Shown piece after piece: positions 36,325 to 45,180 of a stretch of 64,000 nucleotides of DNA (position 1 is the stretch's first letter; every line of letters starts with the position of its first letter). Origin of the DNA: Bacillus sp. SORGH_AS_0510 (lineage in GTDB: Bacteria > Bacillota > Bacilli > Bacillales > Cytobacillaceae); the NCBI RefSeq assembly GCF_030818775.1, contig NZ_JAUTAU010000001.1, positions 3,104,001-3,168,000 on the forward strand, given 5' to 3'. The notes under the pieces are model-generated. The model did not search any database and was not told the origin of the DNA. It saw only the letters and a program-made list of their open reading frames with translations. Position numbers and translations under genes: made by a program.

Positions 36325-36586
36325 GTGAAACTGTTGAAACAATTACTAGTCTCATTCCTCATTGCAGGTGGTTTGATGGGTATGATTAGCTTTTTAGACG
36401 TATTATTAGGAACAGAGCCTCGAAAATTGATTTGGAAGGCTATTAACCCCTTTAAAGTAATGGAAGCTGCCGAGTACATGATTGATCGCTTTTTTTAGTA
36501 TTGCTTTTATGATTAAATCATTTCGTTACTATCTCAAAAAGAAAAAACAAAGTAGTCAGCCACAAAGTGAACCGCCTTCAAATTAA
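36325..36586 (+). pseudogene. small membrane protein gene broken by a frameshift in a T7 run
   Basis: From a GTG behind GGAG the frame gives 57 residues, one hydrophobic helix (LLKQLLVSFLIAGGLMGMI) and then EAAEYMIDRFF, stopping at TAG in CGCTTTTTTTAG. With one T fewer the frame runs on as SIAFMIKSFRYYLKKKKQ and ends SEPPSN at 36584-36586, an 86-residue protein. The span of 262 bases is 87 codons plus one. It is divergent from the gerA-type operon. Small two-helix D proteins are known beside some gerA operons, so this might be one; I am not sure. Mutation, slippage or sequencing error cannot be told apart here. Confidence 0.6.
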
Positions 36587-36606
36587 ATGATGTTCAATTT
36601 AAAATG

Positions 36607-36638
36607 AAAAGAGCTCAAATTCTACATTGAGCTCTTTT
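36607..36638. terminator. Bidirectional terminator
   Basis: AAAAGAGCTCAA / TTGAGCTCTTTT stem with an 8-base loop between convergent small genes. The stop codon of the minus-strand gene lies inside it. Confidence 0.85.
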
Positions 36639-36855
36639 CGTTATTTGCATCTTGTATGTCAGTTGGCTGTTTCTTTTTAAAAATGAATATGATGGTTTTT
36701 AGTTTTTTCCAAAGGCTAATCCTTCGATTTTTCCATTTAGCCTTTCTTTCAATGTTAGGTCCGTAAACATATCGATTCCAAAAATAATAGATTAATTCTT
36801 CAACAACAAGTAAAAGTACAATAAACAAAATAAAGACTGTGACCCAATATGACAT
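36622..36855 (-). CDS. small membrane protein, hypothetical (77 aa)
   Basis: Begins MSYWVTVFILFIVLLLVVEELIY-like: one strongly hydrophobic helix (residues 4-25), then a very basic stretch (IERKAKWKNRRISLWKKLK) and a second weakly hydrophobic segment IIFIF. AGGGGG lies about 8 bases before the ATG. The stop is within the terminator stem. Not recognised. By position it may belong with the small gene opposite or the germination operon. Confidence 0.6.
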   Translation of the reverse strand: MSYWVTVFILFIVLLLVVEELIYYFWNRYVYGPNIERKAKWKNRRISLWKKLKTIIFIFKKKQPTDIQDANNEKSSM

Positions 36856-37031
36856 GTAAGGGACCCCCTTTTCACCCAGAATAGTTCATCCTATTCAAAA
36901 ATTTAAAAAAGGATTCTACTAAATTGTTAATTTATTTCCATTTTAACAAACCAATACCAATTTGTAGACATTTTAGTAAAAAATGTAGTATTTTTATTTT
37001 GAGTCACGAAATTTTCTAAGGGGGAAAGTAC

Positions 37032-37976
37032 ATGGAATATCGGCGATTAGGAAATACCGGTTTAAAGGTTAGTGAAATTAGTTTAGGAAGCTGGCTTACA
37101 TATGGAGGCTATGTCGAAGAGCAAAATGCAGCTGCATCAATTGACAAAGCCTACGATTTAGGAATTAACTTTTTTGATACAGCCAATGTATATATGCGTG
37201 GAGAAGCTGAAGTTGTAGTAGGTAAAGCATTAAAGAAGTATGTTCGTGATTCATATGTTCTTGCTACTAAAGTATTTTGGCCAATGGGCGATGGTCCGAA
37301 TGATCGTGGACTTTCTCGTAAGCATGTCATTGAACAATGTAACGCGAGTTTAAAGCGACTCAATACAGACTATGTTGATATTTATTATTGCCACCGCTTT
37401 GATCCAGAAACACCACTAGAAGAAACATTACGCGCGATGGATGACCTAGTTCGCCAAGGAAAGGTGTTGTATTTAGGTGTCAGTGAGTGGACTGCAGAGC
37501 AAATAACAGAGGCAGTTCATCTCGCAGATAAAAAACTTCTTGACCGTATTGTTGTAAATCAGCCTCAATACAGCATGTTGCAGCGTTATATTGAAAAAGA
37601 AGTCCTTCCTGTAAGTGAAAAGCATGGAATTGGGCAGGTTGTCTGGTCTCCGCTAGCGCAGGGTGTATTAACTGGAAAATATAAAAAAGGTGAAAAGGCC
37701 CCTGCAGGAAGTCGAGCAGCACAGGAAAAATATAATGGTCTTTTCGGTTTATTAACGGATGAGAACCTTGATAAGGTAGAGCTATTAAAAGAGGTAGCCG
37801 CTGATAACAATCTAACGCTAGCCAATTTGGCTCTTGCATGGATCCTTAGACAGGAAAACGTGGCAAGTGCACTTGTAGGTGCAAGCCGTCCGGAGCAGAT
37901 CGAAGAAAATGTAAAAGCATCTGGTGTGAAATTAAATGTAGAAACGCTTGCATGGATTGAGGATATTTTACGATAA
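37032..37976 (+). CDS. aldo/keto reductase
   Basis: NADPH-dependent aldo/keto reductase of 314 residues (Kv-beta/YccK-like group). The TIM-barrel motifs are present: MEYRRLGNTGLKVSEISLGSW at the start, FFDTANVY with the Asp and Tyr of the tetrad near 48-54, VLATKVFWP with Lys near 80, YVDIYYCHRFDP with the His near 120, and the C-terminal VGASRPEQIEENVKAS that binds the cofactor phosphate. AAGGGGGAAA precedes the ATG. It has its own terminator and lies alone. Detoxification of aldehydes is a common role, not demonstrated here. Confidence 0.93.
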   Translation: MEYRRLGNTGLKVSEISLGSWLTYGGYVEEQNAAASIDKAYDLGINFFDTANVYMRGEAEVVVGKALKKYVRDSYVLATKVFWPMGDGPNDRGLSRKHVIEQCNASLKRLNTDYVDIYYCHRFDPETPLEETLRAMDDLVRQGKVLYLGVSEWTAEQITEAVHLADKKLLDRIVVNQPQYSMLQRYIEKEVLPVSEKHGIGQVVWSPLAQGVLTGKYKKGEKAPAGSRAAQEKYNGLFGLLTDENLDKVELLKEVAADNNLTLANLALAWILRQENVASALVGASRPEQIEENVKASGVKLNVETLAWIEDILR

Positions 37977-37980
37977 AAGG

Positions 37981-38017
37981 AAATGCCCAAAGACTATTTG
38001 TCCATGGGCATTTTTTA
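37981..38017. terminator. Terminator after the aldo/keto reductase
   Basis: AAATGCCCA / TGGGCATTT stem, then TTT; it can also serve the convergent gene that ends at 38024. Confidence 0.85.
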
Positions 38018-38023
38018 CGGTTA

Positions 38024-38446
38024 TTACAATTCCGTTATTTCAATCTCAAGCCAACGAGTCATTTTATCTAATAACTTCTTTTCGCCATAAACAGGTGTAT
38101 AGCTATAAAACCGACTCAATCTTAAGTTTTCAAAACCTTCTAATTCATCAATGGTTTTCTCAATTAATTTTTTTTGGTTTTCCGTTACAGCATCACCTGT
38201 TTTTTTAGCTGGTAACGTTAAAATAATTTTTCCATTTTTCAATTGTTCTTTAGAGATGCCTTTGTCGGCAAGTCTATTCAATTTATAATTAATTCTCCAT
38301 AGAGGAATGCCATCTATTTTTTTGAATAGATATAATCGTCGCTCTAATGATTCCTTGGAAGAAACAATGAATTGATTCCATTGTTCTGTGAATTGGTTTT
38401 CCCTACTTATCTCTTCAGACTGAATCTTTTTGATTGGTTGTAACAT
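38024..38446 (-). CDS. hypothetical protein (about 140 aa)
   Basis: Soluble, charged, largely helical protein starting MLQPIKKIQSEEISRENQ and ending MTRWLEIEITEL. It has no signal peptide or membrane helix, and the sequence ILTLPAKKTGDAVTENQK in the middle looks like a hinge between two helical parts. I do not recognise the family. The ATG at 38446 was chosen because AGGGG lies 7 bases upstream; an ATG 33 bases earlier lacks a site. Monocistronic between a terminator and MITE copy C. Confidence 0.65.
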   Translation of the reverse strand: MLQPIKKIQSEEISRENQFTEQWNQFIVSSKESLERRLYLFKKIDGIPLWRINYKLNRLADKGISKEQLKNGKIILTLPAKKTGDAVTENQKKLIEKTIDELEGFENLRLSRFYSYTPVYGEKKLLDKMTRWLEIEITEL

Positions 38447-38526
38447 CTTTTTTCCCCTATCTTGTGTTCTCATTAACAATGATACGTGATTGTCAATGAT
38501 TTTATAGGGGTAGTTTTAAAAGAATT

Positions 38527-38767
38527 GGCTTTGTTAACTTGTCTTTTGATTTGCGCTCCAGACGCTTCGCTTTCCGTGGGTGTTTCGGCGAGCCTCCTCA
38601 GAGAAACGCGCCTGCGGGGTCTCCCTTTAACCATACTCCCACATTACATTGAATTGCATCTTGAATCCGCCCACGCACGAAGGAAAAGCGATAGCATTTT
38701 CGAGGAGTCTTCTCGCCTTCCGCTCCAATCAACAGATTATTCAATCAAAAATGTTCTTCAATACACC
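38527..38767 (+). mobile_element. MITE-like element, copy C (long form, diverged)
   Basis: Starts GGCTTTGTTAAC and ends near ATGTTCTTCAATACACC, with the inner ends TTTTGATTTGCGCTCCAG and CCAATCAACAG. It carries the extra module of about 60 bases (CATTGAATTGCATC...AAAGCGATAGCATTTTCGAGG) before GTCTTCTCGCC. Several stem positions are mismatched, and flanking sequences AAAGAATT and ATAAAAAT match at only 5 of 8, so this looks like an older copy. Confidence 0.82.
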
Positions 38768-38781
38768 ATAAAAATTAATAG

Positions 38782-40002
38782 CTAGACCGTTTCTCCGACG
38801 GATTTTGCAGAGGTATTTATATAAGACTTGTTGCCGATCGAAAAGAAAATAATGCTGCCGAGGGTTAATGTAGCTATGGTCCAAAACATGATCTGACCGT
38901 GAAAATGGCTTAACAGGTACCCTCCAACAATTGGTCCAAGGAAGTTTCCAATTTTCCTAAATTGTGCAGCACCAAAGTACGTTCCCCGAAGATGTTCTGG
39001 TGCAAGTTGGTCGATCATCATGCTATTGGATGGGAAAATTAAAATTTCACCGATGGTTAGTAAAACGATCGCCACAATAGCAGTAACCCAGCCATTCACG
39101 AAGCTAAAACAAAATAAACCCGATGCCATAAATATAGCTCCAATCACCATTACTTGCATTAATCTGAATTTCTCCGCAACATGACTAATCGGCATCTGCA
39201 GGAATACCACCATTACCGCATTAATGGTAAGAAGAATGGAAAAGATAACCACGCCATTCTCCACTGTACCTTCTAAGATTTGCGGAAGGTTGGAGTCCAC
39301 TTGAACATATCCCATGTTGACTAGGATAATCCCAATAATTAAGTATCTTAAAGCCTTATCCGTTTTTACGATTCTAAAGGCTGTACCAAAAGATACATCC
39401 TTTTTATTATGAGTGACTTTTGGGATTACAAGTTTTTGTAGGAAGAAAACCAAAACGATTGCATATACCAAATAGATCGTCCCTGTTATGCCAAACGATA
39501 ATTTCGCTGATGTAGTAGCTAAATACGCACCAATCAGTGGCCCCACGGATGCTCCGATGTTCATTGCTGTATAACGTAAGGAGTAGACCTTCATTCTCTT
39601 TTCCTTGTCAGTCACATCAGCCATTAAGGCTTGAGCGGTTGGTTCAAAGAAAGAATTGCTAAGCCCATTTAATGCATTTAAAAGAATAAACCACACTTGT
39701 CCAGTAGCAAGTGTAAACCCAAAATAAACTAGAGCTACCGTAAACAACGCAAAGAGCATGACAGGCTTTCTCCCAAACCGGTCGGATAAGTGGCCACCAA
39801 TAAATCCCCCCACCGTACCCATTAAGGGACTCATTCCGACAGTTATGCCGATAATAATGGGTGAGAGATCCATGTGCCTTGATAAATAGATAGATAGAAA
39901 GGGCAATGTCATGAATGCAGAACCTCTTGATAAAACAGTCCCAACGGTTAATACCCACACAATCGGATGAAATTGACCCACGTAGTTTTTCACTGTTTTC
40001 AT
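38782..40002 (-). CDS. MFS transporter
   Basis: Major facilitator of 406 residues with 12 predicted helices. The loop 2-3 motif GGHLSDRFGRKPVML is a near-perfect MFS motif A near 67-81, and a second, weaker copy lies at the half-way repeat. PTAQALMADVTDKEKR and the loop LAPEHLRGTYFGAA fit the drug-exporter-like DHA1 group. The ATG follows TGCGAGG. It is bounded by MITE copy C downstream and a hairpin upstream, so it stands alone. Substrate unknown. Confidence 0.9.
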   Translation of the reverse strand: MKTVKNYVGQFHPIVWVLTVGTVLSRGSAFMTLPFLSIYLSRHMDLSPIIIGITVGMSPLMGTVGGFIGGHLSDRFGRKPVMLFALFTVALVYFGFTLATGQVWFILLNALNGLSNSFFEPTAQALMADVTDKEKRMKVYSLRYTAMNIGASVGPLIGAYLATTSAKLSFGITGTIYLVYAIVLVFFLQKLVIPKVTHNKKDVSFGTAFRIVKTDKALRYLIIGIILVNMGYVQVDSNLPQILEGTVENGVVIFSILLTINAVMVVFLQMPISHVAEKFRLMQVMVIGAIFMASGLFCFSFVNGWVTAIVAIVLLTIGEILIFPSNSMMIDQLAPEHLRGTYFGAAQFRKIGNFLGPIVGGYLLSHFHGQIMFWTIATLTLGSIIFFSIGNKSYINTSAKSVGETV

Positions 40003-40102
40003 ATGTAGTACCTCGCAAATTTTATGTAGCTTTTATTAGTAAACTATTTAATTGTAAAAATGTAAAGAATTTACCTTTTTTTCTAACAATTCATTTATAT
40101 CA

Positions 40103-40137
40103 AAGGGACAGACCCCCAAGTATGGAGTCTGTCCCTT
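40103..40137 (-). terminator. Hairpin AAGGGACAGAC / GTCTGTCCCTT
   Basis: An 11-bp stem downstream of the holin-like gene; only TTTG follows on the minus strand, so it is a weak terminator. Similar GGGACAG hairpins occur as dispersed repeats in bacilli. Confidence 0.5.
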
Positions 40138-40149
40138 GCGTTCCTTAGG

Positions 40150-40416
40150 TCAGTTTGGATCATTATAATTTAACGCTCTTTCACTATCCCCATAACCTTT
40201 AGTGGTCGGGTCTTGAACCACACCCAATAAAGATAAAATGACAAACACTACATTCACAACTGTTAAAATCGAGCTTTGAATCGCATCCGTTAGTTGAAAG
40301 TTAGTTACACCTAAAGAGTTCAATCCTGATAATATCACTTGTGCCAAAATCATAATTTGTGAGATGAATGCAATGACCCAATGCCTATTTCTTAAACGAA
40401 CCTTCCAGTTGATCAT
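40150..40416 (-). CDS. phage holin-like protein (phi-LC3 family)
   Basis: Small protein of 88 residues. It opens MINWKVRLRNRHWVIAFISQ, has two hydrophobic segments (14-32 and 46-66) and ends DPTTKGYGDSERALNYNDPN; this start and tail are hallmarks of phi-LC3-type holins. In phages holins time cell lysis. There are no other phage genes in the window, so this is either a remnant or a domesticated gene. GGAGAGG-type site before the ATG. Confidence 0.85.
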   Translation of the reverse strand: MINWKVRLRNRHWVIAFISQIMILAQVILSGLNSLGVTNFQLTDAIQSSILTVVNVVFVILSLLGVVQDPTTKGYGDSERALNYNDPN

Positions 40417-40521
40417 GATTTTCCTCTCCCCCTATCTATAATCAATCTTTCTAATAGCATATGTTTGGTTTTAAAATTGGTTGTCCATTTATGTCCTTGA
40501 TTTTAGAATTATTTTTCATAT

Positions 40522-40764
40522 AGACTTGTTAAACTTGTCTGATGATTTCCTCTCCAGGCACGAGCGGTTCGTGGGTGTTTCGGCGAGCCTCCTCGGAGAA
40601 ACGCGCCTGCGGGGTCTCCCCTGAACCATACTCCCACAGGACATTGAATAAGCTTCTTCGAATCAACACCGCACGAAGGAAATGCGGTAGCAATTTCGAG
40701 GATCTTCGTGCCTTCCGCTCCAATCAACAGGGTGTATTAATCAACACTGTTCTTTAACACAGCT
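40522..40764 (+). mobile_element. MITE-like element, copy D (long form)
   Basis: Runs from AGACTTGTTAAAC to CTTTAACACAGCT with inner ends TGATGATTTCCTCTCC and CCAATCAACAG. The stem GGCACGA / TCGTGCC is intact. It carries the extra module, here GAAATGCGGTAGCAATTTC. Flanks TTCATATA and TTCACATA are a 7-of-8 match with a one-base uncertainty in the left boundary. Located between the holin-like gene and the ABC permease gene. Confidence 0.85.
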
Positions 40765-40778
40765 TTCACATAAAAAAA

Positions 40779-40800
40779 TCAGGTCCCCAATGGAACCTGA
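40779..40800 (-). terminator. Terminator of the MacB-like ABC operon
   Basis: TCAGGTCC / GGAACCTGA-type stem followed on the minus strand by TTTTTTT. Confidence 0.85.
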
Positions 40801-40807
40801 CTTTATG

Positions 40808-42157
40808 TTAGATTTCTCTTCGCATTGCTTTTAACACATCTACTTTTGTCGCTCGTTGAGCAGGACGGTAACCTGATAGGATGGTCACTCCATAACAAAT
40901 CACAATACATATGATTGGTAAAATAGGCGGAATTGAACTAAAGGTTACATCCAAATCAGCTTCTTTACCAAAGGCCTGCTTAATAATAAATGGAATCACT
41001 AAATTAACAGCAAAGCTGATTCCATAGGAAACAATGGTTCCTATTAGGGCTCCAATTAAACCGATATAACTACTTTCAAGCAGGAAGATGCGTTTGATCG
41101 TTTTAGGAGTTGCTCCAATTGCTTTCATTATTCCGATATCAGGTGCCCGCTCAGTGACAGCCATTGTCATCGTATTGTAAATACCTATCGAAGCAATTAA
41201 GATGGCGATGGTTCCTATAAAAATAAGCCCTGCTTTTGCAATCATAAACACCGTATTGACTTCTTTTAATTCATTTACAACAGAATAGGTAACATATTTC
41301 TTGTCTTTTAATTGATCAGAAATATTCTGCACCGCTTCCATGTTTTTAGCGTAGATTTTTACTTCATCATAGGTTTCTCCGTTCGCATCTATTCCTTCTA
41401 GTTTTTCATTAGCAGGGTCCAGCATGATCCCTTTCGGTGTTCCGGTAAATCCTTCAATTTCACGTAACACCTTTTCAGAGATATATACGTTTCGATCTTC
41501 CATCCATTCTCTAGTTGGCTTTTTGGTGATACCAACAACCGATAAGGGAATTTTCTTTTCTTCTTCCTTCCCATTTTTAAACTGTTTAATAGTTAAATCA
41601 ATTGTTTCACCAATTAAATTCCCAGCATAGCGGTATTCTTCTTTTACTTGACCCTTATCATCATAGAGTTCTTCATTTACATCCTTTTTAGCTAGATTAA
41701 GAGGAAAATTATATCCAACGACTATTTCATTTTTGCTTGTTGGTAATTTCCCTTTTGATAATTCCAAACCAGCTTTAATTTCTGATGGAAAATGAGCGAC
41801 ATAGGTTTGAGCTCCCTCTAAGTATCCAGCGATTGTATAGGTGCTTTCCTGCTGCAATACTTTCCTTCTAGTAACAGCTTTCACATTCTCAATCTTCTCA
41901 AACATGTGAATATCACTATCTGATAAAGGTTGGAAACCACCTTGATCATTGGTCTCCTTTCCATGAACATCAATTTGGGTAATCACCCTACGCTCTGTTA
42001 TTTCTTTCACTACTGATTTCTGCAACCCAAATCCCACAGAAGCTAGTACGATTAAGAAGGCACAGCCCATTGCCGTAGCAAGGATTGTCATGTATACTCT
42101 CGTTCTATTTTTCTTCATATTTTGTCTTACAAAACGAAATTGGTCTTTCATCTTCAT
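40808..42157 (-). CDS. ABC transporter permease (FtsX/MacB type)
   Basis: Permease of 449 residues with the FtsX-like layout: one N-terminal helix (MTILATAMGCAFLIVLASVG), a large extracytoplasmic domain of about 240 residues, and three C-terminal helices containing IGIYNTMTMAVTERAPDIGIMKAIGA, which is the FtsX signature, and SGYRPAQRATKVDVLKAMR at the end. It overlaps the ATPase gene by 4 bases. Such pairs act as mechanotransmission systems for peptides or lipoproteins; the target is unknown. Confidence 0.92.
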   Translation of the reverse strand: MKMKDQFRFVRQNMKKNRTRVYMTILATAMGCAFLIVLASVGFGLQKSVVKEITERRVITQIDVHGKETNDQGGFQPLSDSDIHMFEKIENVKAVTRRKVLQQESTYTIAGYLEGAQTYVAHFPSEIKAGLELSKGKLPTSKNEIVVGYNFPLNLAKKDVNEELYDDKGQVKEEYRYAGNLIGETIDLTIKQFKNGKEEEKKIPLSVVGITKKPTREWMEDRNVYISEKVLREIEGFTGTPKGIMLDPANEKLEGIDANGETYDEVKIYAKNMEAVQNISDQLKDKKYVTYSVVNELKEVNTVFMIAKAGLIFIGTIAILIASIGIYNTMTMAVTERAPDIGIMKAIGATPKTIKRIFLLESSYIGLIGALIGTIVSYGISFAVNLVIPFIIKQAFGKEADLDVTFSSIPPILPIICIVICYGVTILSGYRPAQRATKVDVLKAMRREI

Positions 42158-42843
42158 ACAAGTACCCCCTCCACCATTCGACCGTCTATCAGCTCTATTT
42201 TTCTGTGGCCGATGTCAGCTACCTTATCATCATGTGTAATGATTAAAAAGGTGATGCCTAAATCCCTGTTTAACTCTTTAATGAATTGAAGTAACTCTTC
42301 TTCTGTTTCACTATCAAGACTACCCGTCGGTTCATCTGCCAAAATGATTGGCGGATTCACTATTAGTGCTCTCGCGATACTCACCCGTTGTTGCTGTCCA
42401 CCAGAAAGTTCTCCTGGATAATGATCCTGATAATCTAGTAATCCTACCTTCTTTAAGACAGCCTCTGTTTGCCTTCTTCTCTCATACTCATCTACACCTT
42501 TTAATATCAAAGGGAGTTCTACATTTTGGAATGCAGTCATGCTGGGAATGAGTTGAAAGCTTTGAAAAATAAATCCTAAGTTCTTTATTCGAAATTCAGC
42601 AAATTTCGTTTCATTAAAATCAGAGACCTTTTTTCCATCCATCCAGATTTCTCCCACAATTGGATGAATAAAACCGCTAATTAAATTTAGCAGCGTTGAT
42701 TTTCCAGAACCGCTCCGACCAACTATAGTAACAATTTCCCCTTTTTCAATCGTAAAAGAAATATCTCTAAGGACTGGGATAATCGTTTGTCTTCCTTTTT
42801 TACCAATAACAAAATCATGGCTCAAATCTTTAATTGTAATCAT
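42154..42843 (-). CDS. ABC transporter ATPase (LolD/MacB type)
   Basis: ATPase of about 229 residues. Walker A is GRSGSGKST, signature LSGGQQQRV and Walker [13 protein letters not shown], all intact, the last being the LolD/MacB form. Partner of the permease downstream. The ATG at 42843 follows a perfect AGGAGG and is preferred to a GTG 24 bases upstream. No lipoprotein or adaptor gene accompanies the pair. Confidence 0.93.
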   Translation of the reverse strand: MITIKDLSHDFVIGKKGRQTIIPVLRDISFTIEKGEIVTIVGRSGSGKSTLLNLISGFIHPIVGEIWMDGKKVSDFNETKFAEFRIKNLGFIFQSFQLIPSMTAFQNVELPLILKGVDEYERRRQTEAVLKKVGLLDYQDHYPGELSGGQQQRVSIARALIVNPPIILADEPTGSLDSETEEELLQFIKELNRDLGITFLIITHDDKVADIGHRKIELIDGRMVEGVLV

Positions 42844-42982
42844 AATTTCCTCCTGTTTCTCACTCACTTCATCCTATTAGACGAAGTGTATCTGCCGCAC
42901 CCCTACACAAATTTTGCTTTTTTCTCCATTTGTGTAGTTAATTTCATAAAAGAGGGGGATAGTAGTAGGAAAAACCCTTTTG

Positions 42983-43012
42983 TTGGTCTTTTTGTGCTAG
43001 AAAATTTATAAT
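42983..43012 (+). promoter_or_regulatory. Promoter of the penicillin-binding protein gene
   Basis: TTGGTC at 42983-42988 and TATAAT at 43007-43012, 18-base spacer, 40 bases upstream of the ATG. Recognised by sigma-A consensus only. Confidence 0.5.
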
Positions 43013-43052
43013 AGATGAAGCAAAAATTCCTTTTTGAAAGTTAGGAGATCAC

Positions 43053-45152
43053 ATGGAGAAATTACATCCACTTTGGGACATGCTGCGTCGTTTCTGGAGG
43101 AAAAGGCACCTCACCCAAATTTTTATGTTAACAATCCTTGTTGTCGTTTTAGTAACTATCTCTTATTTCGGCTGGCTGGCAACAAGAGCCAATGTAGAGT
43201 CTTTAAAACAAGGTCTTAGTCAGCCAACCGTTATTTATGATAAAAATGGTAAGGTTGCTTCGAATGTGGCAACCAATCGGACAAAAGGTGTAACGGTTAG
43301 TGAACTGCCAAAATATGTACCAAATGCCGTCGTGGCCATTGAAGACGAACGTTTTTATGAACATAGTGGTTTCGATATTCAAGGGATTGCCCGTGCATTT
43401 TTTAGTAACTTGTTTGCTGGGAGAATCACAGGGGGAGGAAGCACCTTAACACAACAGCTTACGAAAAATGCTCTTCTATCTCCTGAACGTACCTATAAGC
43501 GGAAGGCCGAAGAACTATTCCTTGCTGTTAAAATCGAAAAAGTTTATTCAAAAGAAGAAATTCTTCAAATGTACCTGAATCAGGTCTATTTTGGAAGCGG
43601 TGCTTGGGGAATTGGTAACGCCTCTAAAAAGTATTTTAATAAAAATATTAAAGATGTGACGGTCGGTGAAGCAGCCATGCTAGCTGGACTTTTACATGCA
43701 CCGAATTACCTGAATCCTTACAAAAATTATGATCTAGCGATGAAACGAAAGAATGTAGTCTTAGCAAAAATGAAAGAGCTCGGAATGATTACTAAGGAAG
43801 AGTACACCACAGCAAAGAAGCAAAAAATTCGTTTACATGATGGCGGGGGCAGCTTTGTTGAACGGAAGTATCCTTACTATGTAGATGCGGTATTAAATGA
43901 GGCAATCTCAAAATACGGCTTAACGCAGGATGAGATTTTAACCAGAGGATATCGGATCTATACAGAAATGGATCAAAATCTGCAGACTGGGCTTGAAAAG
44001 GTTTATAGCAAAACTTATCTTTTTCCAAAAGGAAAGGGCAATACCTTAGTACAAAGCGGTTCCGTGTTAATGGATCCGAAAACTGGTGGTGTCAGTGCGC
44101 TCGTTGGCGGTCGAGGTGAACATGTATTCCGTGGGTTTAATCGAGCCACACAATTAAGGGCTCAACCGGGTTCGACAATGAAACCTTTAGCTGTATACAC
44201 TCCTGCACTAGAAGAAGGATATACCTATTCTTCTGAACTTAAAGATGAACCCATTACCTTTGGAAATTATAAACCTGAGAATTTTTCTAGAACCTATAGT
44301 GGAAAGGTGCCCATGTATAAGGCCCTAGAAGAGTCATTAAATATACCGGCCGTGTGGCTTTTAAATGAAGTAGGCTTAAATAAAGGAATGGACTCACTTA
44401 AGCGCTTTGGGATTCCTGTTGAAAAAGAAGATAAAAACTTGGCCATTGCTCTTGGCGGTATGAGTAAAGGGGTGTCCCCTCTTCAATTAGCGAATGCCTT
44501 TTCGGCGTTCCCAAATGGTGGAAAACGAATGGAAAGCCACTTAATTACAAAAATTGTTGGTCCGACTGGCAACATTATTGCCGAACGGGAATCAAAAACA
44601 ACCAAGGTTACTTCTAAAGAGGTAACAGATGAAATGACATCCATGCTGTTGAATGTTGTTGAGTCAGGTACAGGCAGGCGCGCTCGTATTCCAGGACTTC
44701 AATTGGCTGGAAAAACTGGATCGACCCAGCTCTCATTTACAAGTAATGGGACAAAAGATCAATGGATGGCGGGATATACTCCGAACCTAGTCGGTGCCAT
44801 TTGGATCGGCTTCGACCAAACAGATAAGCAGCATTACCTGCCGAGCTCAAGTTCGGCTAATGTGGTCCCTATTTTTAAAGAAATCATGCAAGAATCGAGT
44901 CGATATCTTCCTAAAGAACAATTTGATGTAGTATCTGTTAATGCCCAGCTTGCCGGCAAAACTGCACAGAAAACAAATTTCAATGAGCAAGCGAAGAAAA
45001 TCAGCAAAGAATTAAATGAGAATGCTCAAAAGCTAGGAACAACGATCAAAGAAAAAGCCCCAGGATGGAAAGAGGGCTTGGATAAGGCTTTGTATCAAGT
45101 TGGCGAAGGAATCAATTTCCTGATCGAAAAAATAAAAACAATAAAAGAATAG
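43053..45152 (+). CDS. class A penicillin-binding protein (PbpF/PBP1A type)
   Basis: Bifunctional peptidoglycan synthase of 699 residues: short cytoplasmic N-terminus, one membrane anchor (IFMLTILVVVLVTISYFGWL), a GT51 glycosyltransferase with EDERFYEHSG and GGSTLTQQLTKN near 95-145, and a transpeptidase with SxxK in QPGSTMKP, SxN in EESLNIPA and KTGS in AGKTGSTQ. A C-terminal tail of about 70 residues is helical and Lys-rich (KEKAPGWKEGLDKAL). B. subtilis PbpF has the closest overall layout I can recall. AGGAG precedes the ATG, and the gene is followed by its own terminator. Confidence 0.93.
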   Translation: MEKLHPLWDMLRRFWRKRHLTQIFMLTILVVVLVTISYFGWLATRANVESLKQGLSQPTVIYDKNGKVASNVATNRTKGVTVSELPKYVPNAVVAIEDERFYEHSGFDIQGIARAFFSNLFAGRITGGGSTLTQQLTKNALLSPERTYKRKAEELFLAVKIEKVYSKEEILQMYLNQVYFGSGAWGIGNASKKYFNKNIKDVTVGEAAMLAGLLHAPNYLNPYKNYDLAMKRKNVVLAKMKELGMITKEEYTTAKKQKIRLHDGGGSFVERKYPYYVDAVLNEAISKYGLTQDEILTRGYRIYTEMDQNLQTGLEKVYSKTYLFPKGKGNTLVQSGSVLMDPKTGGVSALVGGRGEHVFRGFNRATQLRAQPGSTMKPLAVYTPALEEGYTYSSELKDEPITFGNYKPENFSRTYSGKVPMYKALEESLNIPAVWLLNEVGLNKGMDSLKRFGIPVEKEDKNLAIALGGMSKGVSPLQLANAFSAFPNGGKRMESHLITKIVGPTGNIIAERESKTTKVTSKEVTDEMTSMLLNVVESGTGRRARIPGLQLAGKTGSTQLSFTSNGTKDQWMAGYTPNLVGAIWIGFDQTDKQHYLPSSSSANVVPIFKEIMQESSRYLPKEQFDVVSVNAQLAGKTAQKTNFNEQAKKISKELNENAQKLGTTIKEKAPGWKEGLDKALYQVGEGINFLIEKIKTIKE

Positions 45153-45177
45153 CACGCAAAATGCGTGCTATTTTTTT
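45151..45177. terminator. Bidirectional terminator
   Basis: AGCACGCA / TGCGTGCT stem, then ATTTTTTT; it also follows the stop of the S-component gene on the other strand. Confidence 0.88.
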
Positions 45178-45180
45178 ATT

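Noticed and set aside
40150..40416. Prophage
   Set aside because: Only a single holin-like gene; no integrase, structural, lysis partner or attachment sites seen around it.
40529..40723. ORF within MITE copy D with look-alikes in copies E and F (VLWEYGSG, RRNTHEPL)
   Set aside because: The shared protein text follows from shared DNA. Frames differ in length through indels, changes are compensatory in stems rather than synonymous, and no ribosome site is conserved.
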